Notes: generated by a model from the letters alone, not told the origin. A stretch of 64,000 nucleotides of DNA from Siminovitchia acidinfaciens (GCF_003605385.1 NZ_QYTV02000002.1:125412-189411), one strand, 5' to 3'. Counted from the stretch's first letter, positions 45,600 through 54,913 are shown. Numbers and translations: made by a program.

Positions 45600-45873
45600 T
45601 TTTACACCTCCTTTTTGTATTAAGTTACCAATTCGTTAAATTAAATCAACTGCAGAAAAACATTTTTGTATTTCGACTAATAAATTTTTTTATATGAAAA
45701 CCTAAAAAATTTTAATGAAATTAGTCTCTTTCCTACAGGCCTTTCATATAATTTTGCACTTTAGTATTTCTTTATTTTCCTTTCTGTAGTTTATAAACTC
45801 AAAATTCGTTGTTTATAAACGTCATTGTTAACAATCTCTCCATTTTTTAAACCGATTCTATATATCTAATTTA
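45600..45873. other. tnsA promoter region
   Basis: About 270 AT-rich bases between tnsA and the terminator of the second TniQ gene. A direct repeat GTTTATAAAC occurs twice near 45790-45820 and might be a regulator site. No TnsB-like site was found. Confidence 0.4.
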
Positions 45874-45913
45874 AAAAGGGCAGCCTGAAGCTTAAGCTCC
45901 AAGCTGCCCTTTT
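45874..45913 (-). terminator. terminator of the second TniQ gene
   Basis: AAAAGGGCAGC and GCTGCCCTTTT pair over 11 bases, then T-run on the minus strand. It separates this gene from the tnsABCD operon. Confidence 0.9.
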
Positions 45914-45915
45914 AA

Positions 45916-47775
45916 TTACCGAATAACACTGTGACAATACTTTTCCATATATTGAATGATAGTACTATTAACATACTCAGATCGAATTGATGACTTTTTA
46001 AGCAACGACCAGCTTTTTATAATTTTACCTTCTTCAATTAATTGCCCAGCAGCCCAATCAATTCTTCTTAACCTAAACCCTTCATTAGACTCGCATATTT
46101 TTTGCAGTAAATTTAAGGTTTTAGGCAACTTTTCTGTCTTTTTTAAAATAAAATGTGGCCTTTGGGTTCTATTAGCAATACTACTATAGGTTTTCCTTAT
46201 TAATTTACCTTTCTCTTCTTCATAACTGCTCCATTTTTTTATAATTTCTTGGACTTCAGTAAATAGCTCCTCATCCCTTTTAGCCCAACTAACCCTTTCT
46301 TTCGCAACTAAAATTCCATTCACTTTGGGCGAATGTTTTGAGAGCCATTGCCTATCATATTTGTAAAGCCACATAAATAAACCAGGATTTAACCTTCTAA
46401 TTTGTGTAACTGAATAATTCGGATATCGTTTTATTAGTGAATCCCACTTTTCCCTGTTGCAGATACATTTATTTTGTCCCTTAGCTTTTTTAACTGGACT
46501 TATTTCAATATCCTTTAATAAAGATAATTGCTTTATTACGGTTTTTGAATCTACCCCTAACTCCATAGCAATTCTTCCAATTGGTAGCTCTTGACTGTGT
46601 AAAAACAATAGATGTTCTTTCCAAACTTCTCCAAAATTAATAATCCTGTCCTTTTTATATTGATCTTTTATATCAGTATCTGGCCCTCTTCTTGTGTAAA
46701 TGAAACCGCAACTACACTTAAATTTACCAAGTGGCCTCTTAGAATTGATACAAGTCGACAATTCATAACTTCTGATAATTTTTCTTCGGTAATTTTTATG
46801 AGCAGGATTTAAACAAGGCCAAGGACCTCTTCCAAAGGGTGAATATTTGTGATCAGTAGAATAAAATTCTTGTAAGGAATTACACAATATTTTTATTACT
46901 AAAATGTGCCTAATAGGATGAAATACTGATCTATGCTTCCTTACAATTGAACTTAGCCAGTTATAATAATCCTTTTTATCAATTTCAGACTGAAATAATC
47001 TCAGTAATGATTCACCATAATGGTTTGTAAATAATTGTACCCATTTTTGTTGATTGATCGTTTGATTAGCCGTTGCTAGTTCTTTTGCTTGAAGAATTGA
47101 TATATATCTTTCCTTATAAAAACTGTAATTTGGCATAATTACCTCATTGTTTAGTAACCAATGAACCTCGTGTGAAATCATAATCAGCATTTCGATCATT
47201 TCTTTATCAAAAGTGAGTTCACTATTAAAATCAAGAAATTCTACCGATGCCGGAACAAATTCGTGTTGATTAAATTCATAAAGCTGATTTTTTGTCTTTA
47301 ATAAAGGTACATTGTGTATAGGACAGATAAAAACCTCCGGTATTTGATGAATCCGGTGCCAGTACGTCTCTCCATACTTATTCATATCGTCTTCAATACA
47401 CTTTAGGCAATGTTTTAAAGACTTACTATTCGTAATCGAACCGGCCGATATCCCCATTAATGTATGGACGTCTGATTCCCCGTTTATTATTTTACTCTTT
47501 ATTTTCCTTACTCTATCAAAAGGAATAAATGCTGAATAATAAGGATATAAAGTATGTTTTTGTATAATCTCCTCGGCGTCAAGAGGGAATCCAGGAATCT
47601 TTCGTAATAACACCTCTAAACAGATTGCAAAGTCTGAAACAGCTCTTCTTGTTTTAACACCATATAAATCTTCTATTGTATGTTTGCTTTTTAGATTTCC
47701 AGAATTGATGTTATAACGAGCTAATAAACTATAAAAGGTTTCATCGGGATATGGATATGGAAAGAATGGTAGCAT
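45916..47775 (-). CDS. TnsD/TniQ family target-selection protein 2
   Basis: 619 residues from ATG 47775 (MLPFFPYPYPDETFYSLLAR), with AAAGGTGAG upstream; a GTG at 47784 is too close to it. The layout matches the first TniQ: HCLKCIEDDMNKYGETYWHR, FICPIHN, PWPCLNPAHKNY, FKCSCGF and a helix-turn-helix near PIGRIAMELGVDSKTV. The two proteins are clearly paralogous but diverged, mostly in the C-terminal DNA-binding half. It lies upstream of tnsA with its own terminator, unlike Tn7. Confidence 0.88.
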   Translation of the reverse strand: MLPFFPYPYPDETFYSLLARYNINSGNLKSKHTIEDLYGVKTRRAVSDFAICLEVLLRKIPGFPLDAEEIIQKHTLYPYYSAFIPFDRVRKIKSKIINGESDVHTLMGISAGSITNSKSLKHCLKCIEDDMNKYGETYWHRIHQIPEVFICPIHNVPLLKTKNQLYEFNQHEFVPASVEFLDFNSELTFDKEMIEMLIMISHEVHWLLNNEVIMPNYSFYKERYISILQAKELATANQTINQQKWVQLFTNHYGESLLRLFQSEIDKKDYYNWLSSIVRKHRSVFHPIRHILVIKILCNSLQEFYSTDHKYSPFGRGPWPCLNPAHKNYRRKIIRSYELSTCINSKRPLGKFKCSCGFIYTRRGPDTDIKDQYKKDRIINFGEVWKEHLLFLHSQELPIGRIAMELGVDSKTVIKQLSLLKDIEISPVKKAKGQNKCICNREKWDSLIKRYPNYSVTQIRRLNPGLFMWLYKYDRQWLSKHSPKVNGILVAKERVSWAKRDEELFTEVQEIIKKWSSYEEEKGKLIRKTYSSIANRTQRPHFILKKTEKLPKTLNLLQKICESNEGFRLRRIDWAAGQLIEEGKIIKSWSLLKKSSIRSEYVNSTIIQYMEKYCHSVIR

Positions 47776-47910
47776 TAATCTCACCTTTGAATTTTACTAA
47801 CCAAGATTTCCATATGTTTTTTATTTATACTCATTCTATTCTTTTTAGCTGGGACTTCGTCCCTCTGTTTAGGCATTAAAATGATATCAATACTGCCCGA
47901 AATTGTTTAT

Positions 47911-48570
47911 TTATTTTTCTTTGTCCTCAACAAAACCCATATCTTTTAATTTTTGCTCATAAATATAAACTCTATAACCAAGAAGGTCATTGTAATCTGA
48001 ATTTTGGTCTAATTCTTCATTGACAAATTTAGTTAGAGTATCTAAAGTGGCTCTTTGTGTTTTAGTAATATCCAAACTACTTGATAATTCATTTAGTTTT
48101 TCTAAAGTTATATCTTTTACATTTTGATTAATATCACCTGAAGTAACTGAATTGTATAATAAATTATGAAAAATCGGGGACATATAAGCATCTGCATTTG
48201 CAATAATTATTTCATCCTGCATCTCTAACAAATGTTCTTCCTTGTTTTGTAGTTCATTTTCAAGAGCAATTTTTCTTTTCTCTAATTTAGAAAGGTCTTT
48301 TTCTAAATTAGATTTTTCTCCAAGTAAAAAATCATTATGATTATTTAATTCGTTGTTTTGTTCTTCTAACCTTGCAACTTGCCCTTTTAGTTTCTTCTCA
48401 TCCACAAGGGGCTTCACAGTTTGATGATAAGATACAATTCCATAAACTAATCCAATAATAGTTAATACCCCAAAAATATAACTAAAGTGGACGGACCAGT
48501 CTCTATACCATTTTTGTTCTATTAGTTTTTTTCTTCCTTTTTTTTGCTGTTTCTTTCCTAATTTAATCAC
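47911..48570 (-). CDS. membrane-anchored coiled-coil protein
   Basis: 219 residues: very basic N-terminus (KLGKKQQKKGRKK), one membrane helix (about 28-48), a long coiled coil (about 58-125, LEEQNNELNNHNDFL type heptads) and a helical C-terminal domain. No family is recognised. It starts at GTG with a poor ribosome binding site. It lies 126 bases upstream of the second TniQ gene on the same strand, so it may be element cargo or a flanking host gene. No catalytic motif is visible. Confidence 0.65.
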   Translation of the reverse strand: MIKLGKKQQKKGRKKLIEQKWYRDWSVHFSYIFGVLTIIGLVYGIVSYHQTVKPLVDEKKLKGQVARLEEQNNELNNHNDFLLGEKSNLEKDLSKLEKRKIALENELQNKEEHLLEMQDEIIIANADAYMSPIFHNLLYNSVTSGDINQNVKDITLEKLNELSSSLDITKTQRATLDTLTKFVNEELDQNSDYNDLLGYRVYIYEQKLKDMGFVEDKEK

Positions 48571-48970
48571 TTCACATCACCAAGTTAAATTATAGCCTAA
48601 CTGATACTTTATATTTTTTTAACAGAATTATTCTCTGCATATTCAATGGATAAAAATATATCTAAAAATAGTCACAATGCTATGTTATAAAACACATCTA
48701 CACTGTAATTATCACTTTAAATAGCATCACAATAACATCTTGACGCTTAAAATCGATGTACCCTCGCTAAAGTTTATCAACTTTGTACATTTCCTTTTCA
48801 TATTCTTCTTAAATGCTGGATCATCAAAATGTACCAAAGCTTCATCTTCATTTTTTGTAATAGTTTATAGTAGAATTATCGTTAGCTTCTTCTATGTATT
48901 TAAACCCATAAAAAATTATAAATAGTAGGTAAAATAACTCCATAAGCACATTATTCTTTTTTACTATGTT
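48571..48970. other. AT-rich gap, searched for the right transposon end
   Basis: Contains the short relic at 48727-48867. I looked for inverted copies of the 37.3-kb repeats here and found none that convince. Confidence 0.4.
48727..48867 (-). pseudogene. short gene relic
   Basis: 45 codons without a start read NEDEALVHFDDPAFKKNMKR and end with TSILSVKMLL before TGA 48727. It has protein-like composition; a stop precedes it. Family unknown. Confidence 0.3.
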
Positions 48971-49597
48971 TCAAAGGTATCCTAGCTCTTTCATACTGGT
49001 ATATTCATTTCTCCCAATGATAATATGATCTGCACACTCGATTCCAAGTATTCTCCCTCCCTCTTTCAATCTATTGGTAATTTCAATGTCTTCTTCAGAA
49101 GGAACTGGGCTTCCGCTGGGATGATTATGAACTACAAGGATACTAGAACAGGGAAGCTTGACGGCCTCTCTAAAGACTTCCCTAGGATGCACAACCGTAC
49201 TATTCAAGCATCCAATAAAGAGTTGTTTCTTTTTAACCACTTTTCCATTGGTGTTCAAGAAACAAACCCAAAATTCTTCCACAAGGCGTGTATCTAAAAA
49301 CGAAAAGAAATGGTAAGCCTCTTCCGGAGACCGTATATATTCCATTCTGGCCTCACTGTATCGGAGCCTTTTAAAAAACAACATCATTTTCTCGAGCTTG
49401 TCGGCTGTCACTATTGAAAAGCCCATTGACATAAAATCCTTCTTCTTCAAGTTAACCAATTCCAGGTAGGTCAGATTGTCCAGTAGCCTGAGTTTTTCCA
49501 TTTCAGTTCTAGGAAAAATCAAACGCAACAGTTCAGATGTCTCCGCTCCTTCTGCATAAAATTCCACCCGCTTCCTAATCTGGTCTAACGAGAACAT
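48971..49597 (-). CDS. radC: RadC-family JAB domain protein
   Basis: 208 residues. The C-terminal MPN/JAMM domain has VVHNHPSGSPVPSEEDIEIT, i.e. H-x-H-P-S-G with the downstream Ser and Asp, plus a conserved Glu before it. The N-terminal helix-hairpin-helix part is shortened. RadC proteins are not proven repair factors, and extra copies are common on mobile elements. ATG follows AAAGGAGATGAAGTAA. Chromosomal radC normally lies next to mreB, which is absent here. Confidence 0.9.
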   Translation of the reverse strand: MFSLDQIRKRVEFYAEGAETSELLRLIFPRTEMEKLRLLDNLTYLELVNLKKKDFMSMGFSIVTADKLEKMMLFFKRLRYSEARMEYIRSPEEAYHFFSFLDTRLVEEFWVCFLNTNGKVVKKKQLFIGCLNSTVVHPREVFREAVKLPCSSILVVHNHPSGSPVPSEEDIEITNRLKEGGRILGIECADHIIIGRNEYTSMKELGYL

Positions 49598-49856
49598 TTA
49601 CTTCATCTCCTTTGACTTTTTTAAAAGATATATCTACCTACTCATTCGGGTAAAATCACTAAATGTTTAGTCAATTCTATAAAAATTTTTGGTTTTCCGC
49701 AAACGTGCCCGTTTGTGAAAACCTTCTAATTTTATTTATTAGTAACAATATAACGTACCAGCCCACAAAGCAGACATTTGATTAACCACCAACTAATACT
49801 TTTCTTCAGCTGACAGGTCTTTAAATCAAGTAGCTTTCTAAATATAAACACAGAAA
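49598..49856. other. gap holding repeat copy 17
   Basis: No frame or promoter was recognised besides the repeat. Confidence 0.45.
49695..49721 (+). repeat. dispersed GCGCCCG repeat, copy 17
   Basis: TTCCGCAAACGTGCCCGTTTGTGAAAA written in two parts: TTCCGCAAACG and TGCCCGTTTGTGAAAA. First copy after the 28-kb repeat-free stretch. Confidence 0.6.
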
Positions 49857-49902
49857 AATCCGCCTGCTAATCTTTTGGATGAAAAAATAGCTAGCGGATT
49901 TC
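49857..49902 (-). terminator. hairpin after a decayed gene
   Basis: AAATCCGC pairs with GCGGATTT, with an inner GCTA/TAGC pairing, 12 bases beyond the relic stop at 49914. Confidence 0.6.
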
Positions 49903-49913
49903 GTTCGAGTTAG

Positions 49914-50375
49914 TTAAAATCTACTCTGGTGGGTATAGGTACTTACTATGTGTCTCCTTCGAAAAGCAAAATTTTCCGGGTTTTTTCTGTATTCGAAAAC
50001 AATTTTTAAATAGCTAATAATGCGTTGATTTTTTACTGTAATAGTTATTAATTTCCCCTCTGTTTTTAAGGAGGGATATTGGACTGTTTTTTTGATTAAG
50101 TCAATGTGCTTTATTTTTACTCTGGTAAGATCAATACAATTGTCTTCAGCTAACCGTATTGCTTTAACATCATCTTCTTCCTTTAAGTGGTTATAAGCCG
50201 CGACTTCAAAACTGTCTATCCAATGCATATTATTCTCCATTTTGCCAGTCTTCCGTCTATATCTACCCGATTGCAATCCAGTTCAATTACCCTAAAAAAA
50301 GTTTGGATTCTTAAATGCCTAATAAATAGTTGGATGTAGAAAACCATATTGTAGTTTATCTGATAACTCACTTCT
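49914..50375 (-). pseudogene. gene inactivated by three stops
   Basis: A single frame from about 50375, just after GGAGGA, reads SELSDKLQYGFLHPTIY, stop (50319), AFKNPNFF, stop (50292), GN, stop (50283), TGLQSGRYRRKTGK and then 107 open codons to 49914 including KKTVQYPSLKTEGKLITITV. The protein-like composition across the stops shows a former gene of about 150 residues. The last part is faintly reminiscent of DNA-strand integrases, but I do not assign it. A 3' piece could still be translated from an internal ATG (50240). Confidence 0.5.
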
Positions 50376-50718
50376 ATTAATCCTCCTTTAATTATTGGGC
50401 ATAGTATTGCCATTAAAAAAGGATAAGAGTCATCAGCCGTCTGCCAATTTTCTGATATCGTTATAGATCTAACACATCTATCTGAGTGTAATTACGAAAT
50501 GAGCACTAATCCTTGCTACTGAATTGCGCCCGTTAATGGAATTCTCATTTTTATTATTTACGAAGAAAAAATTTTGACTACTATAAAAAATACAGACCCC
50601 GTTTTACTAGTTCTTATTTATGTCATAAAAAAAGGTAGGTTTTTCAGTGATCAAATTAAATGTTCAGACTCACCTTACTATATAATAGATATAAAACACT
50701 GAATAAAGGGAGAACGCT
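50376..50718. other. gap holding repeat copy 18
   Basis: 340 bases with one repeat. The last 80 bases should contain the promoter of the gene at 50719. Confidence 0.4.
50500..50543 (+). repeat. dispersed GCGCCCG repeat, copy 18
   Basis: One of the best full-length copies: GAGCACTAATCCTTGCTACT then GAATTGCGCCCGTTAATGGA and ATTC. Confidence 0.85.
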
Positions 50719-51483
50719 ATGGAATTCTTTATAATAAGCATTATAATTTTATTTTCTGCCTTCATAGCAATTAAAAAAGTAATGTTTGACGATGACGAAG
50801 TTGAAGTCGATGATAATGGATTTAAACCTCCTTATTTTGACTTTAGTAAGTATAAAATTCTTTACAATAAAGCGGTTGATTTTTATGATGATACTAGAGT
50901 TGAGAAGGCGAATTTAATATTTAAATGTGTGAAGTCGAAATGCGATGTGAAATTCATTCGATACCATCAGCTGCTAGAAGAAGAAATAAAAAAGAATGAT
51001 TTTCCAACAGAAAAGATAGACGGAATTACTACGATAGATTTTAATAATAATTTTTTTACGAAGGACCAAAATCTTTGGTTGTTTAGAAATAAAACGGAAC
51101 AGAGATGCCCTAAATGTTCATATTTCTTAGAAAAACACGAAGAATTTGATTGGATGAAAGATGATGAAAATTTTCCGTGGTTAAATACACATCAATTAAA
51201 CAGGCGCCTTGAATTATTAAAAGAAGAGATGGCTGAAGAGTTTGCGAAGATCCAACAGCTTGAATTGATTTTAAAAGATATAAGATCGGTGGAAACTTTC
51301 AAAGAAACTTATGCATTAAATAGCAATTATGACAAACGTATAGAAATAAAAGATATGCTAAAAGATATTACCGATCAATTAGATACTTTAATAGAATGCG
51401 CACCTTATTATTTCATTAAAAAAATAGCTCGGGAGATAAAAATGCAATTGAAGAGAAGATATGTACTGGTTGAAAAAAGCTGA
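50719..51483 (+). CDS. membrane-anchored protein with a Cys pair, unknown
   Basis: 254 residues: one N-terminal membrane helix (about 3-20), acidic linker (FDDDEVEVDD), a domain with CVKSKC and CPKCSYFLEKH that may bind zinc, and a helical C-terminal half (about 150-250) with coiled-coil character. No family is recognised. ATG follows AAAGGGAGAACGCT. It stands alone on the plus strand among minus-strand genes. Confidence 0.7.
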   Translation: MEFFIISIIILFSAFIAIKKVMFDDDEVEVDDNGFKPPYFDFSKYKILYNKAVDFYDDTRVEKANLIFKCVKSKCDVKFIRYHQLLEEEIKKNDFPTEKIDGITTIDFNNNFFTKDQNLWLFRNKTEQRCPKCSYFLEKHEEFDWMKDDENFPWLNTHQLNRRLELLKEEMAEEFAKIQQLELILKDIRSVETFKETYALNSNYDKRIEIKDMLKDITDQLDTLIECAPYYFIKKIAREIKMQLKRRYVLVEKS

Positions 51484-51672
51484 ATTAGTTTTATTGAAAA
51501 TAAAATAACACATCTAAATTTAATGTTAACCATTAAGTGGGTTAAAAAATGAAGGATAGCTGAGCATAGTAAAAAGGGCTTCAACCTATCCTTATTTGTA
51601 CTACAATGACCGCTATTACTACAACAACCCAAAAATTTTACCACAACAAATTCACATATGTTTATTCAACTA

Positions 51673-51720
51673 TAGCGCCTTACGGAATATCGTTATTACA
51701 GTAAAGAACCCGTTGTTAAA
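51673..51720 (+). repeat. dispersed repeat, copy 19, diverged
   Basis: TAGCGCCTTACGGAATATCG then TAAAGAACCCGTTGTTAAAG. It lies 53 bases from the stop of the minus-strand gene at 51773. Confidence 0.45.
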
Positions 51721-51772
51721 GTAGTTGGATAAATAATAATAATTAACGGGTCAAAATAAAGATTATTATTAG

Positions 51773-52123
51773 TTAGGATCTAACGTTTCTGAGTAAGTTA
51801 GAATTCTTTGCTTTCCAAAATAGACCTACTCCACCTACTGTTGCAACCACTATGTAACCCATCCACTGTTTGTACTCCGTATCTTTTTTCAAAGATAACT
51901 CAACCATTCGTTCGATTCGATCATTCAAATTTTCTCTTTCTTCTGGAGTCAAATTTTGATTTTTTAATTGGTCTGCATAAGTATCCATTGCTTTATCAAT
52001 AATGCTTAATACTTTTTCCTGTACTTTGCTACCTTCTTGAATGAATTTGGTAGCCGCTTCTAATAAAGCAGGGGCAGATTTTCTAAATAATTGATTTTGT
52101 ACTAAATAAAAAGGCTGCTCCAT
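51773..52123 (-). CDS. small protein with C-terminal membrane helix
   Basis: 116 residues from ATG 52123 (MEQPFYLVQNQLF), with AAAAGG upstream inside the spacer; the frame is open to 52180 into the preceding gene. A helical charged body (ALLEAATKFIQEGSKVQEKV) precedes one membrane helix (about 87-105, YIVVATVGGVGLFW). It begins 20 bases after the HEPN-motif gene stops, so the two are co-transcribed. Family unknown; it may be a membrane partner of that protein. Confidence 0.65.
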   Translation of the reverse strand: MEQPFYLVQNQLFRKSAPALLEAATKFIQEGSKVQEKVLSIIDKAMDTYADQLKNQNLTPEERENLNDRIERMVELSLKKDTEYKQWMGYIVVATVGGVGLFWKAKNSNLLRNVRS

Positions 52124-52142
52124 CTGGACAACCTTTTTATCG

Positions 52143-53462
52143 TTAAAATAAATTTTTATATTTTTCTTCCACATCATCACCTAACAAACTTTTGGCCGTC
52201 TCTAATAACTTTTTATGATTTCCTTTTGCATAACGACCTGCATAACATTGTGGGTTGGAATTTGCTTCTTTGAATAGTAACTCCAACTGCTCCTTACTAA
52301 ATCCTTTGAAATATGGGCTAATACAATAACCAAACGTGTAATCTGCCGTATTGTAATGGCCACTGTGATAATAATGACTAATCATTAAATCATAAAACTC
52401 AGGTAGTGCATCATATTTTTGGCAAATATTGAATAGAAACTCAATATTGTCCTTTTCTAAAATATGATAGTGTTCATAAGGCTGATTGTAATAGTAATAT
52501 TCGCCCGTTGTATGAAATTCATCATCTAATCTCTTTAAATGGGTTTTTATGGAATCAGTTAAAAAGTAACTTTTAACAGTCAACTGCTTTTTATCTTTGA
52601 TGCGATTGGTTAATATTTGTCTAGTATGTTCCTTTAAAAATGGATAAACATTAGGATACTTAGATAAGAAATCCACAAACTTATCTAAAATATGGCTATT
52701 TTCATCCAAAAAATCGCTAAAATGGGCAGTTTCTTTCTTTATAAATTCGAAAAGTATTTCTTCATATCTTCTATAGATGATTAAAAGCACCTTGTAATTA
52801 ACATTTCTATTTTTGGTCTCTTTTTCTCCATTGCTTTTAAAGACAGATTTCCATAAATGTTTGAAAATATATTCAACCAATTCTTTATTAAAATGCACAA
52901 GGAATTTAGATTCTAAATAGATTTCCAATCTTTCTTCTGTAGAGAAATCGTTTTTGATTCTTTCAATTTCAACCATAAAAGGAACAAATACATTTTTGGT
53001 AAACAGTGGATGTTTCGTCAATAATCCTTCTAACATATTAATCATAAGAGATTGTACTATTTCCTTATTAGGTCTATATAAAATCTCTAATGAATTTAAA
53101 ACCGGGTGTCCAGAAAGGTTACGGTATCTTTTCAACGTAGTGATATGAGTATATACATCATTTTCTAGTAACTTTGCTTCCTTAAATGCTTTTTCAATAA
53201 GATTATTTTCCCAATCCGGTGAAACAGGATTCTCTTCTTTATCTGCTTCTAAGTCCTCTAAAATTTTCTTTGCCTTGTCGTCATTGTGAATATCCTTTAA
53301 ATCGTTCAATTTAAAAACTAAATCACAAATCACTACGGTGTATAACATCACTACTGCTGATCTATAATTTCTATGCTCATAGGAGCTGAGAACTTCTTCA
53401 AAGTATTCTTTTGTTTTTTGATGATAAATACCTTCAGCTAGTTCAGCTAGATCCCGTTCCAT
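52143..53462 (-). CDS. large helical protein with HEPN-like RNLSGH motif
   Basis: 439 residues, almost all helical. The first 150 residues include TTLKRYRNLSGHPVLNSLE, where R-N-L-S-G-H fits the R-x4-6-H catalytic motif of HEPN ribonucleases, preceded by the helix RNYRSAVVMLYTVVICDLVF typical of HEPN helix 2. The rest (about 160-439) has no recognised domain. HEPN toxins often act in abortive-infection or toxin-antitoxin systems. The small membrane protein gene follows directly. Function here is inference. Confidence 0.65.
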   Translation of the reverse strand: MERDLAELAEGIYHQKTKEYFEEVLSSYEHRNYRSAVVMLYTVVICDLVFKLNDLKDIHNDDKAKKILEDLEADKEENPVSPDWENNLIEKAFKEAKLLENDVYTHITTLKRYRNLSGHPVLNSLEILYRPNKEIVQSLMINMLEGLLTKHPLFTKNVFVPFMVEIERIKNDFSTEERLEIYLESKFLVHFNKELVEYIFKHLWKSVFKSNGEKETKNRNVNYKVLLIIYRRYEEILFEFIKKETAHFSDFLDENSHILDKFVDFLSKYPNVYPFLKEHTRQILTNRIKDKKQLTVKSYFLTDSIKTHLKRLDDEFHTTGEYYYYNQPYEHYHILEKDNIEFLFNICQKYDALPEFYDLMISHYYHSGHYNTADYTFGYCISPYFKGFSKEQLELLFKEANSNPQCYAGRYAKGNHKKLLETAKSLLGDDVEEKYKNLF

Positions 53463-53639
53463 CCTTCTTCTTCACTTCCTATATAATTGATAGTTCTATT
53501 CTGATATGCTTCCTCAAATTGCTAAAGAAAAAAAATCAACATAAAGTTAGTCGGAATGCCGAAAACTTTTACTCAGGTTTCATTTCCCCTATCCTTTTTC
53601 TATGTATTACCACACCCCCACTACTGGTCTTCAATTAAC

Positions 53640-53700
53640 CTGCCCGTTAGTGAAAAAGCGTCTCCTCCTATTGTAGAAACGCGCCCGTTAATTGAATAAC
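53640..53700 (+). repeat. dispersed repeat, copies 20a and 20b in tandem
   Basis: CTGCCCGTTAGTGAAAAAG then TCTCCTCCTATTGTAG and AAACGCGCCCGTTAATTGAA. The second copy ends three bases from the amj stop, the tightest association seen. Confidence 0.85.
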
Positions 53701-53702
53701 AA

Positions 53703-54518
53703 TTAAATCCACTTAGCAAACCAAGCTACGTAATACGCAGCAGGAATGAATAATAATTGTGCTAAAATCGTTCCCATAAATTTGGAGCTAATCATCGTTA
53801 ATGAATAACTCTTTAAAAATACATAATCACATTGATTTTTCATTACTCTATCTGCTAATACGGATGCTTTAGGGTCTATAAATAATGTCAATAGGATAGT
53901 TGCTACACCATTAATAATTCCTGATGACATTAATGCAGCCTGTGCATAATCTTTTGGAACTAACATAGATGCATATAAAGAGGATAAAACTCCTATTGTA
54001 AATATGGCTGAAACAATAACATTAATTACAAATAGCCTTTTCGGTATTGTCTTTAATGTAATGCCTTTTAAGTATGTAATCTTTGGCAATCTGAAACACA
54101 TAATTATCTTTTTAAGGCTTTTGGGATTTAGTTGCTTAAAAAAAGTTGAAACTACTGAACCTCTTTCATTTGATAATTGAATAATAGCTCTTGAAAAAAT
54201 GTTAATAAAAGTTGGAAATAGAAGTATTCCAAGCAAGACTCCAAAAGATGTTACCCCAATTAAAATCCTGTATTGGTCTTCTATAAAGCCTAATTTATTT
54301 GCATCGGGAGCCTCTGCTATAAGTTTAGCTGTTAAAGGTTGTTGAATCATTGTTGAGAATCTTGAAACAATAACTAATGTACTAAACAGTGATAAGGCTG
54401 TTGCAATTAATTTTACTCTTGCCCCTGAAATTCTCGTCGAATATGCCAAAGTCTCAACCATAGTTATGACTAGTAAGAATATAGAAATGACAACAACTTT
54501 ACTCGTTATTAATTCCAT
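53703..54518 (-). CDS. amj: lipid II flippase Amj
   Basis: Alternate lipid II flippase that can replace MurJ in B. subtilis (YdaH). I start at ATG 54518 (MELITSKVVVISIFLL), seven bases after AAAGGGG, giving 271 residues, the same as B. subtilis Amj; a TTG two codons earlier is within the spacer. About six hydrophobic helices; family segments ETLAYSTRISGARVK and FIDPKASVLADRVMKN are present. In B. subtilis it is induced by cell-wall stress. Confidence 0.9.
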   Translation of the reverse strand: MELITSKVVVISIFLLVITMVETLAYSTRISGARVKLIATALSLFSTLVIVSRFSTMIQQPLTAKLIAEAPDANKLGFIEDQYRILIGVTSFGVLLGILLFPTFINIFSRAIIQLSNERGSVVSTFFKQLNPKSLKKIIMCFRLPKITYLKGITLKTIPKRLFVINVIVSAIFTIGVLSSLYASMLVPKDYAQAALMSSGIINGVATILLTLFIDPKASVLADRVMKNQCDYVFLKSYSLTMISSKFMGTILAQLLFIPAAYYVAWFAKWI

Positions 54519-54913
54519 TTGCAAACCCCTTTAAAAGATTTTCTCATTAAATTTTGGGTTTTTTGAGGTGCGTATAATTCCTTTTACACTAACCTACATA
54601 CTTAATTATTCTCAATTTATTTTATTTTAACATAAATGGCCATTTAACTTACCAAAGATTACTAAACAATCTGGCCCGATTGTGGAATATTGCCCTCTAC
54701 CTGTAGTATGGTCTAAACGAAATATCGGTTTTACTTGAGGTCCTATTAAATCCGCTAATACATTTATTTAAATAGAGCATCTTTAATAAAATGGGGGTCA
54801 GGAAACACAGAAATTACCTTATTTACTTTTAGAAAAAAGTATCTAATAACAACAAACAATCCAGTTACTTTAATATTCTCTTTATTTTTGAGCTTAAAGC
54901 AATTATTATTTAC
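54519..54913. other. gap holding repeat copy 21
   Basis: 395 AT-rich bases upstream of amj. The amj promoter should be here; no ECF-type box was recognised. Confidence 0.4.
54668..54690 (+). repeat. dispersed repeat, truncated copy 21
   Basis: ATCTGGCCCGATTGTGGAAT. It lies about 225 bases from the stop of the lipoprotein gene. Confidence 0.55.

Noticed and set aside
48571-48970. Possible right end of the Tn7-like element
   Set aside because: No inverted copies of the AAGAAA..GATACAA repeat and no matching terminal TGT/ACA with a 5-base duplication could be found; loose resemblances such as CTGATACTTT at 48601 are too weak.
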